Shown here in pieces: positions 44,299-53,490 of a stretch of DNA of 64,000 nucleotides. Made by a program: the position numbers and the translations under genes. The stretch's first letter is position 1. The number at the start of each line of letters is the position of its first letter. Origin of the DNA: Pyrinomonadaceae bacterium (GTDB taxonomy: Bacteria > Acidobacteriota > Blastocatellia > Pyrinomonadales > Pyrinomonadaceae); contig JAIBCC010000005.1 of NCBI GenBank assembly GCA_019694395.1, positions 62,001 through 126,000 on the forward strand, read 5' to 3'. Below the pieces are notes generated by a model that was not told the DNA's origin, searched no databases, and saw nothing but the letters and a program-made list of their open reading frames with translations.

Positions 44299-47097
44299 TC
44301 ATTTCTTACCTTGAAGTTTGCTAATTTCAGTTTCCAATTCAGCAAATCTTTTTTCATCCTGCGGTCTGAATTTTCCAGATGCTTTCAGATTGTTGCAAAT
44401 TTCGCGGCTGGCTAGAAAATTTTCCATTGCTTTTTGCCGTGATTCGGGCAAATTTGGAGTGGCGGCAAATGCTTTTCCTGCATAAAGTTTTGACCTTGCT
44501 ATTACGTTTTTTGCCTGTGTATGGTCGGGATTTTTGACTAAAACTTCTTGACAATATTCTTGTGTTTTTTCGGCAGAATTGATTACGGCTGGAAAATCAC
44601 GCATCAAAAAATAAAGTTCGCTGAGGTCGTGATAAGAACCGCCGATGTCATACGCAATTAGAATATTATTAGGATCTTCCTTTTTTAATTGTTCACTGAT
44701 TTTTATTGCTTCAGAAAAATCGTTGATCGAATCTTTGAAGCGGTTGACGGCTTTAAGTGTTACAGCCCTTTGTTTTAATGCAATTACTAAATCACGTCTG
44801 GCTTGAAAACTGCCGGGATTGAGCCGAATAGATTCCTCGGCAATTTCTACTGCTTTATCGTAAAGTTTAAGACTGTTTGGCAAATCATCGCTATCACGAT
44901 AAAGCTCGCCGCGTTTTAGATGGGCAATAAAGAAAGATCGGCGAATACGATTGTTGTTCGGATGTTTGTCGTTCAAAACTTCGAACATTTCCAAACCTTT
45001 CTGTATATTTTCAGCAGCTAATTTGGGTTGCTCCAGATAGGAGAAATTTTCTCCAATATCAATATAAAGGTTGGCACAAAGCAAACCGATAATCGGGTCA
45101 TCGGGAAACTCCTCAGCCAATGGTGCAAGTATTTGTATTGAACGATTGTAAAAGAGAGTTGATTCTTCGGGTTTGCTGTCATAAAAAGGAATAAAGCCGC
45201 TCAGCCGCAAAGCCTTTGCCAGACTGGCAAGAGCAGCGGGGTCTTTAGGCTTTTGGGCGGTCACTTTTTCTCTCAAACTGACTGCTTCAGCTAAACTTGA
45301 AGCCGCTTTATCAAATTCTCCGCCGTTCATATTGATATTGGCAGTCACTTCCAGATTGTTTGCCAAATCTGCGTCCATCTCCACATCCGATTTATTTTGC
45401 ATTAATTGGCGGCGAATTGATTGCGCTTTTTCGTAACTTTCCAAAGCACCTTTGAGATCACCAATGTTGGGAGTATCGGGATTACCCTGAACGTCTCCAA
45501 CTTTTTCATAGGCTTTAGCCAGTTCATTTTGCAATTCTAAATCTGTGGCAGATTCCTGCGACAAGCTATCCAAATATTCCAAAGCTCTTGTTACTAACAG
45601 TTGTCGAGCAGGCATCGAACCCGGCAGATTTTCGATTTGAGGGCTAAATTCAAAAAGAAATGAATTGGCTAGTTTGCGAACATCGCCAAATCGTTTTTCC
45701 GCCTTACTTCGTTCAATTTGAGCAATTCGAGACTGCCACAGTGTAGCAATAATTCCGCTAATGATTGCCAAAAGAATCAAAACTCCGGCAACGACCGTGG
45801 CACGATTCCGTTTTATAAATTTTTCCGCCCGGTAGGAAAAAGTATTCGGTCGGGCTGTGACCGGCAAACCGCGCTGATGACGATGAATGTCCTCGGCAAA
45901 ATTTTCAGCTGATAAATAACGGCGTTCCGGCTCTTTGCGCAGGGCTTTGAGAACAATATTATCTAGGTCGCCCCGCAAACTGTTTGAAGTTAAACTGATG
46001 GTATTCGGCAGAGTATAGCGAATTTTGTTTTCTCCCGTGTCGGCAAGTAATTTTGTTGGTTTTTTCTCTAATTCACCTTCTCTGTCGGGTTTTAACTCTG
46101 TTTCGGATTCTGTTTTGGACTTAATTCTTTTGGAGATTGCTTCAATCAATGCCGAGGGCGGGATCGGATCTTTTTCGAGAACTACCTTATAAATTTCTTT
46201 GAAGTCGTATTCTTCTTCTTCAAACGGACGATGACCGCTTAAAAGTTCATATAAGATTACACCTAATGAATAAATATCGGTCGAAGTTGTCACGCTTTTA
46301 CTTTGCAATTGTTCGGGCGAAGCATAACCCAGTGTCATTGCTCCCATTCGTGTGACCGTTGCTTTTTCATCCTGTCCAAAATCCCCGGAAAGAATTTTCG
46401 AGATGCCGAAATCAAGCAACTTCGGTATTCCCTCGCTATTTACCAAAATATTTGAAGGTTTCAGATCACGATGAACGATCAGATTCCGGTGTGCGAAATT
46501 GACAGCCGCACAAACCTGACGAAATAGATCAAGTCGTTGACCTAAATCCAATTGATGTTTATTACAGTAATCGTCAATCGGAACACCTTCGACATATTCC
46601 ATTGCCAGATAAGGAATTTTATCGTCGGTCGTTCCGGCATTTAACAGTCTGGCGATGTTCGGATGTTCGAGTGAAGCCAGAATATGTTGTTCCTGTTGAA
46701 AACGGCGACGCAGAGCAGCCGTATTCATTTCGCGTTTGAGGAGTTTGAGAGCTACTTTTTGCTCAAATTTGCCGTCATTTCTTTCGGCTAAATAAACTGC
46801 ACCCATTCCTCCGTAGCCAAGTTCACGAATAATTTGATAAACCCCAATTTGAGTGCCGATCAGAGCATTTGAATCTTCTTCAGCAATAAGATCTGTAAAA
46901 AAGTCTTTGGAAAGTTCCAGAGCTGAAAGATTCATCAAATCATCTGCCTGATCTTCAAAGGCAAGCAAAGATTGGACTTCATCACGAACTTGTTTACTAA
47001 AATCAGACTTTTCCAAGAAATGCTGTCGTTCGGAAGGTTCGATTTGTAAAACTTCATCCAATAATTCTTTTACTTTTTCCCAGTCTTCAGTTTGCAT
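44299..47097 (-). CDS. Transmembrane Ser/Thr kinase with TPR tail
   Basis: A protein of 932 aa from the ATG at 47097 (AAGGG 9 nt upstream). The kinase domain lies at about 86-420, with the Gly loop ELGYGGMGAVYL, Lys118 in VALK, HRDLKPSN with Asp211, and DFG at 229-231. A membrane helix at about 455-475 is followed by an outer or linker region, then TPR-like repeats (about 510-900). This Hanks-type architecture is common in Acidobacteriota. The kinase is 68 bp after an ECF sigma gene on the same strand, so the two probably form a signalling pair. Confidence 0.93.
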   Translation of the reverse strand: MQTEDWEKVKELLDEVLQIEPSERQHFLEKSDFSKQVRDEVQSLLAFEDQADDLMNLSALELSKDFFTDLIAEEDSNALIGTQIGVYQIIRELGYGGMGAVYLAERNDGKFEQKVALKLLKREMNTAALRRRFQQEQHILASLEHPNIARLLNAGTTDDKIPYLAMEYVEGVPIDDYCNKHQLDLGQRLDLFRQVCAAVNFAHRNLIVHRDLKPSNILVNSEGIPKLLDFGISKILSGDFGQDEKATVTRMGAMTLGYASPEQLQSKSVTTSTDIYSLGVILYELLSGHRPFEEEEYDFKEIYKVVLEKDPIPPSALIEAISKRIKSKTESETELKPDREGELEKKPTKLLADTGENKIRYTLPNTISLTSNSLRGDLDNIVLKALRKEPERRYLSAENFAEDIHRHQRGLPVTARPNTFSYRAEKFIKRNRATVVAGVLILLAIISGIIATLWQSRIAQIERSKAEKRFGDVRKLANSFLFEFSPQIENLPGSMPARQLLVTRALEYLDSLSQESATDLELQNELAKAYEKVGDVQGNPDTPNIGDLKGALESYEKAQSIRRQLMQNKSDVEMDADLANNLEVTANINMNGGEFDKAASSLAEAVSLREKVTAQKPKDPAALASLAKALRLSGFIPFYDSKPEESTLFYNRSIQILAPLAEEFPDDPIIGLLCANLYIDIGENFSYLEQPKLAAENIQKGLEMFEVLNDKHPNNNRIRRSFFIAHLKRGELYRDSDDLPNSLKLYDKAVEIAEESIRLNPGSFQARRDLVIALKQRAVTLKAVNRFKDSINDFSEAIKISEQLKKEDPNNILIAYDIGGSYHDLSELYFLMRDFPAVINSAEKTQEYCQEVLVKNPDHTQAKNVIARSKLYAGKAFAATPNLPESRQKAMENFLASREICNNLKASGKFRPQDEKRFAELETEISKLQGKK

Positions 47098-47165
47098 AGA
47101 AATACCCTTTTTTGTATATGCGGATTCACGGGTTGAAGTCTGCCAAAATATTTCTAACAGGATTT

Positions 47166-47738
47166 TTATTGACGATTTAGTTCTCGATATAGCCAGAGCC
47201 GTGCGGCTTGCCATTCGCGTCCGACAGTTCTTTCGGAAATCCCCAACGATTCGGCAATTTCAGAATTACTCATTCCGCCAAAGAATCTCATCTCAACAAT
47301 TTTGGCTTGTTTTTCATCGAATTTTTCCAATCTTTCCAAAGCCTCATCTAGAGCCAGTATTGAATCTGCACGTTCTTCGACAGGGATTTGAACATCATCC
47401 AGTGAAAAATAAACCGGTCGGTTTCCACGTTTTTCAGTTAAATGCAAACGGGCATGATCTATTAAAATTTGCCGCATCAGCCGGGAAGCAACTCCGTAAA
47501 AATGACTGCGGTTTTGCCAGTCAATTCCGGTTTGAGCAGATAATTTGAGAAAGGCTTCGTGAACCAATGCCGTTGCCTGCAAAGTATGATTTAGGCGTTC
47601 TTTGGACATTAAAATACGAGCTTGTCTTTTTAGTTCCTCATACACAAAAGGAATTAAATGTTCTTTTGCTTCTTCCTTGCCGCTATTCCAATCTTGCAAA
47701 AGGGCAGTAATTTTTAACAAAGATTTTTCTTCGCTCAT
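47166..47738 (-). CDS. ECF-type sigma-70 factor (TIGR02999-like)
   Basis: A protein of 190 aa. Region 2: LQATALVHEAFLKLSAQ and NRSHFYGVASRLMRQILIDHAR. Region 4: KIVEMRFFGGMSNSEIAESLGIS followed by RTVGREWQAARLWL. This is the sigma class that typically precedes a Ser/Thr kinase gene. It likely directs transcription in response to kinase signals; the regulon is unknown. Confidence 0.93.
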   Translation of the reverse strand: MSEEKSLLKITALLQDWNSGKEEAKEHLIPFVYEELKRQARILMSKERLNHTLQATALVHEAFLKLSAQTGIDWQNRSHFYGVASRLMRQILIDHARLHLTEKRGNRPVYFSLDDVQIPVEERADSILALDEALERLEKFDEKQAKIVEMRFFGGMSNSEIAESLGISERTVGREWQAARLWLYRELNRQ

Positions 47739-48120
47739 ATCAATAATTTTTGGAATTTGCCTTGAATTTTAGCCCATTTTGGATTGAAAGGGAATATTTT
47801 TTTAAGGCTTTACAATTATCAGTTCGATTGAGAGGAATAAAATTAAAAGTGAAAAAGGATGATTCACTAAAAACCGAGAAAGCCGATAACTTGATTGAAG
47901 GATTGGATAAAAGTTTTAATTTTATTTTTTTTTCTAATTGTCTTGAGCTGTTTTTTTCAAGCTAATGAACCGTCTTGTCATCAAAAATTCCCAAAACGGT
48001 AATTATGCGACACTTTTCATTTACATCAAATATCAAGCTCTGACATAACTATTACAATTGATCCCTCAACAAAGTGCTACTCTTAAATCCTTTCTATTTT
48101 AATTACTTTAGAAGTCATAA
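47739..48120. other. Gene-free stretch between sigma factor and desaturase
   Basis: 382 bp, AT-rich. A short forward frame at 47750-47965 lacks an SD and reads as low complexity at its end, so I do not call it. It presumably holds the two divergent promoters. Confidence 0.5.
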
Positions 48121-48954
48121 ATGCAAAATATTATTGAAGTTAAACGTTCTGTCAGTCAGATTAACCGGCGTGACCTAACCATTATCATAACTTTCCATCT
48201 TTTAGCTATTTCAGCCTTATTTTTATTTAGCTGGGAGAATCTGGCAGCTATGCTGATCGGTAACTGGATTGTCGGAAGTTTAGGCGTTGGCTTGGGTTAT
48301 CATCGTTTATTAACTCACCGTAGTTTCAAAACACCGAAATGGCTTGAATATGTGCTAACCATTTTAGGAACGATGTCTATCCAAAGCGAACCGTATAAAT
48401 GGGTGACAACTCACCGGATTCATCATCGGTATACCGAAATGAAAGAAGATCCACATTCGCCCCGCACCGGATTTTGGTGGGCACATATTATTTGGATTGT
48501 GCTCGGAACCGGACAGGAACACGATCAGGCGACGTTTAAAAAGTATGTTCCCGATTTATTAAATGATAAAGTCCATTCCACAATTGCCAAATTTTTCTAC
48601 ATCCCGACAATTATTTCAGCCATTATTTTGTTTGCCTTCGGTGGATGGTCAATGGTTTTATGGGGAGTCTTTGTCAGAGTTGTTTTCGGCTGGCATTCAA
48701 CCTGGCTGGTTAATTCAGCAGCACACTATTGGGGAAAACGACGTTTTGATACCAATGATGATTCGACTAATAACTGGTGGGTGGCATTACTAACCTTTGG
48801 TGAAGGCTGGCACAATAATCATCACGCCTATCCAACTTCAGCCCGGCATGGCTTAAAATGGTATGAATTTGATTTAAACTGGCTGATGATTCAAATCTTT
48901 AAGCAGCTTGGATGGGCACAACAAATCCACCTTTACAAAGAAAAATCTCCTTAG
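48121..48954 (+). CDS. Acyl-CoA/acyl-lipid delta-9-type fatty acid desaturase
   Basis: A protein of 277 aa with four membrane segments and the three His boxes of the stearoyl-CoA desaturase family: His61-RLLT-His66, His98-RI-HisHis102, and His231-NN-HisHis235. It introduces a double bond into saturated acyl chains with a di-iron centre. Length is typical for bacterial DesC-like enzymes. It has no operon partner. Confidence 0.93.
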   Translation: MQNIIEVKRSVSQINRRDLTIIITFHLLAISALFLFSWENLAAMLIGNWIVGSLGVGLGYHRLLTHRSFKTPKWLEYVLTILGTMSIQSEPYKWVTTHRIHHRYTEMKEDPHSPRTGFWWAHIIWIVLGTGQEHDQATFKKYVPDLLNDKVHSTIAKFFYIPTIISAIILFAFGGWSMVLWGVFVRVVFGWHSTWLVNSAAHYWGKRRFDTNDDSTNNWWVALLTFGEGWHNNHHAYPTSARHGLKWYEFDLNWLMIQIFKQLGWAQQIHLYKEKSP

Positions 48955-48986
48955 CCGCTCTTTTGGCAAGTGATTTGAAAACCGAT

Positions 48987-49217
48987 TTATTTTTTGGTGT
49001 AAAAGGTTATTACCCCTTGATTTACTTCATCTATGGCAATTCTGTTTTTTTTTTTTAGAGAGGAGACAATAACACGCGGATTTGCTCCATTGTTTAATTG
49101 CTTATGTCTGAGAGACACAACAATCACCATTTGAAAGATCGAACTTGGTTTTCCTGTTATAAAAGTGATCACTTCTTCTGTCTCTGCCTGACTGCCATCT
49201 TGTTTTTCTTTCACCAT
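48987..49217 (-). CDS. Divergent RNA polymerase omega (RpoZ-like) paralogue
   Basis: A protein of 76 aa. The pattern QMVIVVSLRHKQLNNGANPR, then KKKNRIAIDEVNQGVITF, follows RpoZ proteins: an aliphatic helix with Arg, then QL, GA-PR, and a second helix with IA-EV-QG. The first 25 residues are diverged. It is isolated here, away from the usual gmk neighbour, so it is probably a second copy. It may give rise to a special polymerase form. No SD is visible and the start is not certain. It overlaps nothing; spurious frames lie on the other strand. Confidence 0.6.
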   Translation of the reverse strand: MVKEKQDGSQAETEEVITFITGKPSSIFQMVIVVSLRHKQLNNGANPRVIVSSLKKKNRIAIDEVNQGVITFYTKK

Positions 49218-49428
49218 AATTTTGTTGTTTGGTTCGCTCTATTGATTTTACTAACAAGGAAAGACCGCATTCTCCCTCCAGCTTCCACGGAATTGCGAAC
49301 AGGAATGTAAAGATTGAAAAACAGACATTTTTCCTGTTCCGTCGCAAAAAACAACATTAGTTTTTGTTCCCTGGTCAACGCTCCACTTAACGATTACTCC
49401 GCTTTACCTTTTATGAAAGAATTGCTGC

Positions 49429-49638
49429 CTAGCGAAGTCGATTTAAAAGAATACCTTTCCGCAATTTTTCATTTTCTAACCTGTTCTTATTAAAGTCAGC
49501 TGCCCCTTTGTTATTTTTGAGGAAATCCTGTTTTTTGAGCGAGGCAAGGATCCTTCTTCTTACATAAAAAAAAATCGTTAAGAATATTATTATCGCTGCC
49601 ACTCCGATTAAAAATATTTCAATGCCTGGTATATTCAT
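49429..49638 (-). CDS. Small single-pass membrane protein
   Basis: A protein of 69 aa from the ATG at 49638, with GGAGAGG directly upstream. A membrane helix (about 8-28) is followed by a basic cytoplasmic tail with VRRRILASLKKQDF. It starts 17 bp past the STAS gene's stop, suggesting one transcript. Family not recognised. Confidence 0.6.
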   Translation of the reverse strand: MNIPGIEIFLIGVAAIIIFLTIFFYVRRRILASLKKQDFLKNNKGAADFNKNRLENEKLRKGILLNRLR

Positions 49639-49655
49639 AATTACCTCTCCGCCGA

Positions 49656-50078
49656 TCATTGATTTAATAATGCCGGATCTAATTTTTCGGGCACTAAATC
49701 AGGTTGTCTCATTGCAATTCTGTTGGAAGGATTTTGAAAGCTGTCAATTGCCTGTTCTTCATCCTCAAAAACATCAAACATTGTCAGTAGCTTGGTCATG
49801 ACCATTATTTCTCGAATTCGTGAATTCAGATTCAGTAGCTTAATTTGTCCGCCATTTTTTTTGGTTGAAAGATAGCCGGCAACTAATTCACCTAATCCGC
49901 TTGAATCCAGATAAGCAACATCTGCCAGATTTAATAAAATATTGTTTTTGCCTTCTTGATCCAACAAACGCAGTGTTGACCGAAATTTTACGTTACTTTC
50001 CCCGAGGCAGATATTTCCGGTTAAGTCGAGTATAGTTACATCGTTTTTATAACGTTCCGAAATAATTAAATTATCCAT
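49656..50078 (-). CDS. STAS-domain anti-sigma factor antagonist
   Basis: A protein of 140 aa of the SpoIIAA/RsbV type. STAS residues 5-105, with the phosphorylation site YLDSSGLGEL near 59-68 and a C-terminal extension. Partner-switching: unphosphorylated, it binds an anti-sigma kinase. No anti-sigma kinase gene is in the window. It is co-directional with a small membrane protein and the fasciclin gene. Confidence 0.9.
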   Translation of the reverse strand: MDNLIISERYKNDVTILDLTGNICLGESNVKFRSTLRLLDQEGKNNILLNLADVAYLDSSGLGELVAGYLSTKKNGGQIKLLNLNSRIREIMVMTKLLTMFDVFEDEEQAIDSFQNPSNRIAMRQPDLVPEKLDPALLNQ

Positions 50079-50145
50079 TTGAAGACTCCCTATAACCGCA
50101 ATCTATTAGATTAGACCCCGGTAGTTGTTGAAGAATGGTGACAAA

Positions 50146-50580
50146 TCAGACCGCTTTGGCAATAACAGCCGGAAGCAGAAGAGTATTAATTGCATGAATG
50201 ACACCGTTGGATGCTTCAAAATTACGTGCTCCTAGTCGAGCCTCGTTGATTTTGATGCCATCTCTGTTTTCGATTCTTAATTCCTGTCCCTGGATTGTTA
50301 GAGCAGATGTCAGTTTTGCTATTTCTGGAGACATGACTTTGTCGTAAATAATGTGATAGCTCAAAATATTAACAAGGTTTGCTTTGTTTTCCGATTTAAA
50401 CAAATCGGTCATCATTTCCGGCGAAAGTAAGGTAAAAGCGGCATTGTTTGGGGCAAAAATTGTAAAAGGACCGGGTTCTCTCAACTTATTATTCAACCCA
50501 GCATCACTAACAGCTTGAGCAAAGACTGAAAACTTTGCATCTCTCTGTAAACAATCAGCTAAAGTGTAATGATCTGACAT
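50146..50580 (-). CDS. Fasciclin-domain protein without signal peptide
   Basis: A protein of 144 aa from the ATG at 50580 (AAAGGAG, 5 nt spacing), consisting of one FAS1 domain: FTIFAPNNAAF and the H2-like end NGVIHAINTLLLP. FAS1 proteins are usually exported adhesion proteins, but there is no signal here from this start; an upstream extension to 50625 adds a basic segment but no proper signal either. The role is unclear. Confidence 0.87.
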   Translation of the reverse strand: MSDHYTLADCLQRDAKFSVFAQAVSDAGLNNKLREPGPFTIFAPNNAAFTLLSPEMMTDLFKSENKANLVNILSYHIIYDKVMSPEIAKLTSALTIQGQELRIENRDGIKINEARLGARNFEASNGVIHAINTLLLPAVIAKAV

Positions 50581-51103
50581 ACCTGCTCCTTTTGTTAGCT
50601 GGCAAAATACTCTTTTTGTTCTCATAAACTTATTGAGAAAAAAGCAATTAATGACTTCTAACTTGGTAATTGAGCTAATTTAATTCAGGTAGGTCCGGCG
50701 ATTTCCAGATAAATCTGAGAAAAGAGTAAGCTGTGTTCTTTACGATTTAAGAGTATCCCAATGATTGACCAACTGTCAAAAAATCAGATAAGTATATTTA
50801 TTTTATTTACCCAAACAAACTGAGGTATCAATTTTTCCCCATTCATTTTCCTTACCCTTTTAAGTCAGAGGATTTGCAATTTTTTTTCACTGAAAATAAG
50901 TAAACCAACCAAAAACTAATCAATCAAATTGTAATGACTTAAATCCCGCGATCGGCAATTTGAGCAATAATTTGGTCGATAAGCAATGAACTTTTCCAAG
51001 CTGCCACAGTCATTACAATTTGTCATTTAATTTTTGATTGCAGTGTTTTCAAAATCATTAAACTCTTCTTTCATAATAGCTTAGTTAAAATTGAACCACT
51101 TTT
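50581..51103. other. AT-rich gene-poor stretch
   Basis: About 520 bp. No gene is called. It contains a perfect 15-bp inverted pair (CAAATTGTAATGACT at 50925 and AGTCATTACAATTTG at 51008) enclosing 68 bp; see findings. Confidence 0.5.
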
Positions 51104-51382
51104 CTATTTCATACCTTCTTTCAAGAAATAATACTCCCAATTTATAAACATCTTCCAATGCCATAAATTTGGTTCCAATTTTTCGATGATTCTCTTTTTA
51201 TTTTCAAAAAGGTTTGTTCCTAAAAGATTTGCTCTTTCAAGATTTGCTCTTTCAAGATTTAAAACAGCAACTTTTGAATTAAGAAAACGCAGCCAGTTTC
51301 GGGTTAATGAGAAAACTTCATCAGTAAGATCAAAATAGAAAAAGTATTGATACCTTACTTTTGTCGGAATAAAACGCAACAT
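51104..51382 (-). CDS. Possible small protein with pentapeptide-like repeats
   Basis: A frame of 92 aa with a short run LNLERANLERANLLGTNLFE, four pentapeptide-like units. The repeat comes from a tandem DNA repeat at 51229-51262. AGG lies 7 nt before the ATG. It follows the tRNA terminator. It could be a fragment of a longer pentapeptide gene or spurious. Confidence 0.3.
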   Translation of the reverse strand: MLRFIPTKVRYQYFFYFDLTDEVFSLTRNWLRFLNSKVAVLNLERANLERANLLGTNLFENKKRIIEKLEPNLWHWKMFINWEYYFLKEGMK

Positions 51383-51397
51383 TGATACCTAAACAAA

Positions 51398-51422
51398 AAG
51401 ACGGCTCTTAAAAAGCCGTCTT
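51398..51422 (-). terminator. Terminator after tRNA-Lys
   Basis: AAGACGGCT pairs with AGCCGTCTT; on the minus strand a T run follows. It is 17 bp past the tRNA. Confidence 0.85.
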
Positions 51423-51439
51423 CCCTCTATAAAATCAAG

Positions 51440-51512
51440 TGATCCGAGAAGGACTCGAACCTTCGACCCAATGGTTAAAAGCCATTTGCTCTACCGACTG
51501 AGCTATCGGACC
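51440..51512 (-). tRNA. tRNA-Lys (UUU)
   Basis: A 73-nt cloverleaf on the minus strand. Acceptor GGTCCGA pairs with TCGGATC (one G-U), the D arm is GCTC/GAGC, the anticodon stem AATGG/CCATT holds the loop CTTTTAA (anticodon TTT), and the T arm GAAGG/CCTTC has TTCGAGT. Discriminator is A; CCA is not encoded. It reads AAA and AAG Lys codons. A terminator follows 17 bp past its 3' end. Confidence 0.97.
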
Positions 51513-51582
51513 ACACTTTGTTGGTTTGCACCAACGAAACTTTAGATTTTAGCGAATTTTTTCAGAAATGCAAGTCCAAAAT

Positions 51583-52893
51583 TTATTTAAACCAACTTTC
51601 CATCACAGAATCTTGCAAAATAATCGTTTGATCGCGTTCGGGACCGGTTGAAATTAAGCCGATTTCGACTCCGATTGAGTTTGAAAGAAACTCCACATAC
51701 TCCCGCGCTTTGGCTGGTAAGTCCTCAATTTTAGTAATTCCAACCGTGTCGGATTTCCAACCTTCGAGCGTTTCATAAATCGGTTTAATTTTTGCTAAAT
51801 CCAGCGAAACTGCCGGAAAAGTATCAATTCGTTTGCCGTCAATTTCGTAACCGACGCAAACCTTGATTTCTTCCAAAGCGTCCAGAACATCCAATTTTGT
51901 CAAAGCAACCGAATTAAATCCGTTCAGTTCAGCCGCGTATTTGGTTGCAACCGCATCAAACCAACCGCAACGGCGCGGGCGTTTAGTAACAGAGCCGTAT
52001 TCATTGCCGCGCTGACGAATCAAATTTGCCATATCTTCTTCCGCATCAAGCATTTCTGTCGGAAAAGGTCCTTCGCCGACACGAGTTGCGTAGGTGCGGA
52101 CAATGCCTAAAACTCCCGTGATGTGATGCGGCGGGATTCCTGCGCCGACGGCTGCTCCACCCGCTGTCGGATTTGACGAGGTAACATACGGATAAGTCCC
52201 GTGGTCAACGTCCAAAAGTGTTGCTTGTGCGCCTTCGAGCAGGATTTTTTTGTTTTGCTTTTTGGCTTGGGCAAAGAAATTTGAGGTTTCGCAAACAAAC
52301 GGACGCAATCTTTCGGCAAGTGCGGAAATTTCTTCGTAAATCTCGTCCGAACGAAGCGGTTCGCGTCCATACATCACAATCACGCGGTTGGCTTCTTCTA
52401 AACCTCTTTCGATTCTTGCTTTTAAAAGTTCAGGAACGAGCGCATCGGAAACACGGATTCCGCGCCGTCCATATTTATCTTCGTAAGCGGGACCGATTCC
52501 CCGCAAGGTTGTGCCGATTTTTTCGTTGCCTAATCTTTCTTCCGAAGTATGATCGAGGGCGCGATGATACGGCATAATCAAATGGGCGCGGCTCGAAACT
52601 TTCAAACGTTCAGGCGTAATCGAAATTCCCTGCGAAGTCATTTGGTCAACTTCTTCAAAAAACGCTTTCGGGTCAATGACCATTCCGTTGCCGAGAACAC
52701 AAGTTGATTCTTCGTGAATAATCCCCGATGGCAATAGTCTCAAAACAAAGGCTTTATCGCCAACATAAACCGAATGTCCGGCATTGTGTCCACCTTGGTA
52801 GCGGGCGACAATATCAAAACGATCTGCCAATAAATCAACAACTTTTCCTTTTCCCTCGTCGCCCCACTGTGCGCCGATAATTACAATAATCAT
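51583..52893 (-). CDS. purA: Adenylosuccinate synthetase
   Basis: A protein of 436 aa. The N-terminal GAQWGDEGKGK GTP loop, QGGHNAGH, and the C-terminal ISTGPERDQTI are all present. It converts IMP, Asp and GTP to adenylosuccinate in AMP synthesis. Full length for the family. It is probably in one transcript with the GNAT and glgA genes upstream. The short stretch before its start contains GTGATTG-type repeats. Confidence 0.97.
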   Translation of the reverse strand: MIIVIIGAQWGDEGKGKVVDLLADRFDIVARYQGGHNAGHSVYVGDKAFVLRLLPSGIIHEESTCVLGNGMVIDPKAFFEEVDQMTSQGISITPERLKVSSRAHLIMPYHRALDHTSEERLGNEKIGTTLRGIGPAYEDKYGRRGIRVSDALVPELLKARIERGLEEANRVIVMYGREPLRSDEIYEEISALAERLRPFVCETSNFFAQAKKQNKKILLEGAQATLLDVDHGTYPYVTSSNPTAGGAAVGAGIPPHHITGVLGIVRTYATRVGEGPFPTEMLDAEEDMANLIRQRGNEYGSVTKRPRRCGWFDAVATKYAAELNGFNSVALTKLDVLDALEEIKVCVGYEIDGKRIDTFPAVSLDLAKIKPIYETLEGWKSDTVGITKIEDLPAKAREYVEFLSNSIGVEIGLISTGPERDQTIILQDSVMESWFK

Positions 52894-52917
52894 AAATTAG
52901 TGATTGGTGATTAATGG

Positions 52918-53490
52918 TCAGTTTTTCACTTTCCATTTTCCACTTTCTTTTTTAACCCATTCTTTTTTCAGCATCGAATAGATAACAAAATCAACAAATT
53001 CGCCGTGATGAAAGCCGCCTTCGCGTTCGATGCCTTCGTTAGTAAATCCCAAACTTTCGGCAATTTTGCGGCTTTTCAGATTAGTCGGAACACATTTCAA
53101 AACAATTCGATTGAGTTTCAATTCATCAAAGGCGTAATCAAGTTGTCGTTGAACTGACTTAGTAACAATGCCTTTGCCGTTGTGTTTTTTTGCCAGCCAA
53201 TACCCGATTTCGGCAGTTTTATATTCCCAGTTGAAATTGTTAAAACCTGTCCCGCCAACAATTTCGTCCTTAAATTTAATGCACAGTGGAATTGAAATCT
53301 TTTCCTTAAATTGTTTGGCGCAGATTTTGGCAAAATCTTTAGCCCGTTTGAGCGAATATCCTTCGTCAAGCCACGGTGAATATTGATAAAGATGATCGTA
53401 GTTTTCTTTCACCACCCGAAACACTTCTTTAGCATTTTCTTTGGTGTAAAAATCAAGTTCAATCTCTTCATCAACTTTCAGTTTCAACAT
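52918..53490 (-). CDS. RimJ/RimL-type GNAT acetyltransferase
   Basis: A protein of 190 aa. GNAT fold with IGYWLAKKHNGKGIVTKSV (acetyl-CoA loop of the RimL group) and LNRIVLKCVPTNLKSRKIAESLGF. Likely acetylates a protein N-terminus or small amine; the substrate is unknown. Its last residues (KKESGKWKVKN) are encoded by a heptamer-repeat tract ACTTTCC/ATTTTCC, so the natural C-terminus may be altered. It begins right after glgA. Confidence 0.9.
   Translation of the reverse strand: MLKLKVDEEIELDFYTKENAKEVFRVVKENYDHLYQYSPWLDEGYSLKRAKDFAKICAKQFKEKISIPLCIKFKDEIVGGTGFNNFNWEYKTAEIGYWLAKKHNGKGIVTKSVQRQLDYAFDELKLNRIVLKCVPTNLKSRKIAESLGFTNEGIEREGGFHHGEFVDFVIYSMLKKEWVKKESGKWKVKN

Noticed and set aside
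47750..47965. Forward 71-codon frame before the desaturase gene
   Set aside because: No SD, low-complexity Phe/Ser end, overlaps the likely promoter region; no recognisable domain.
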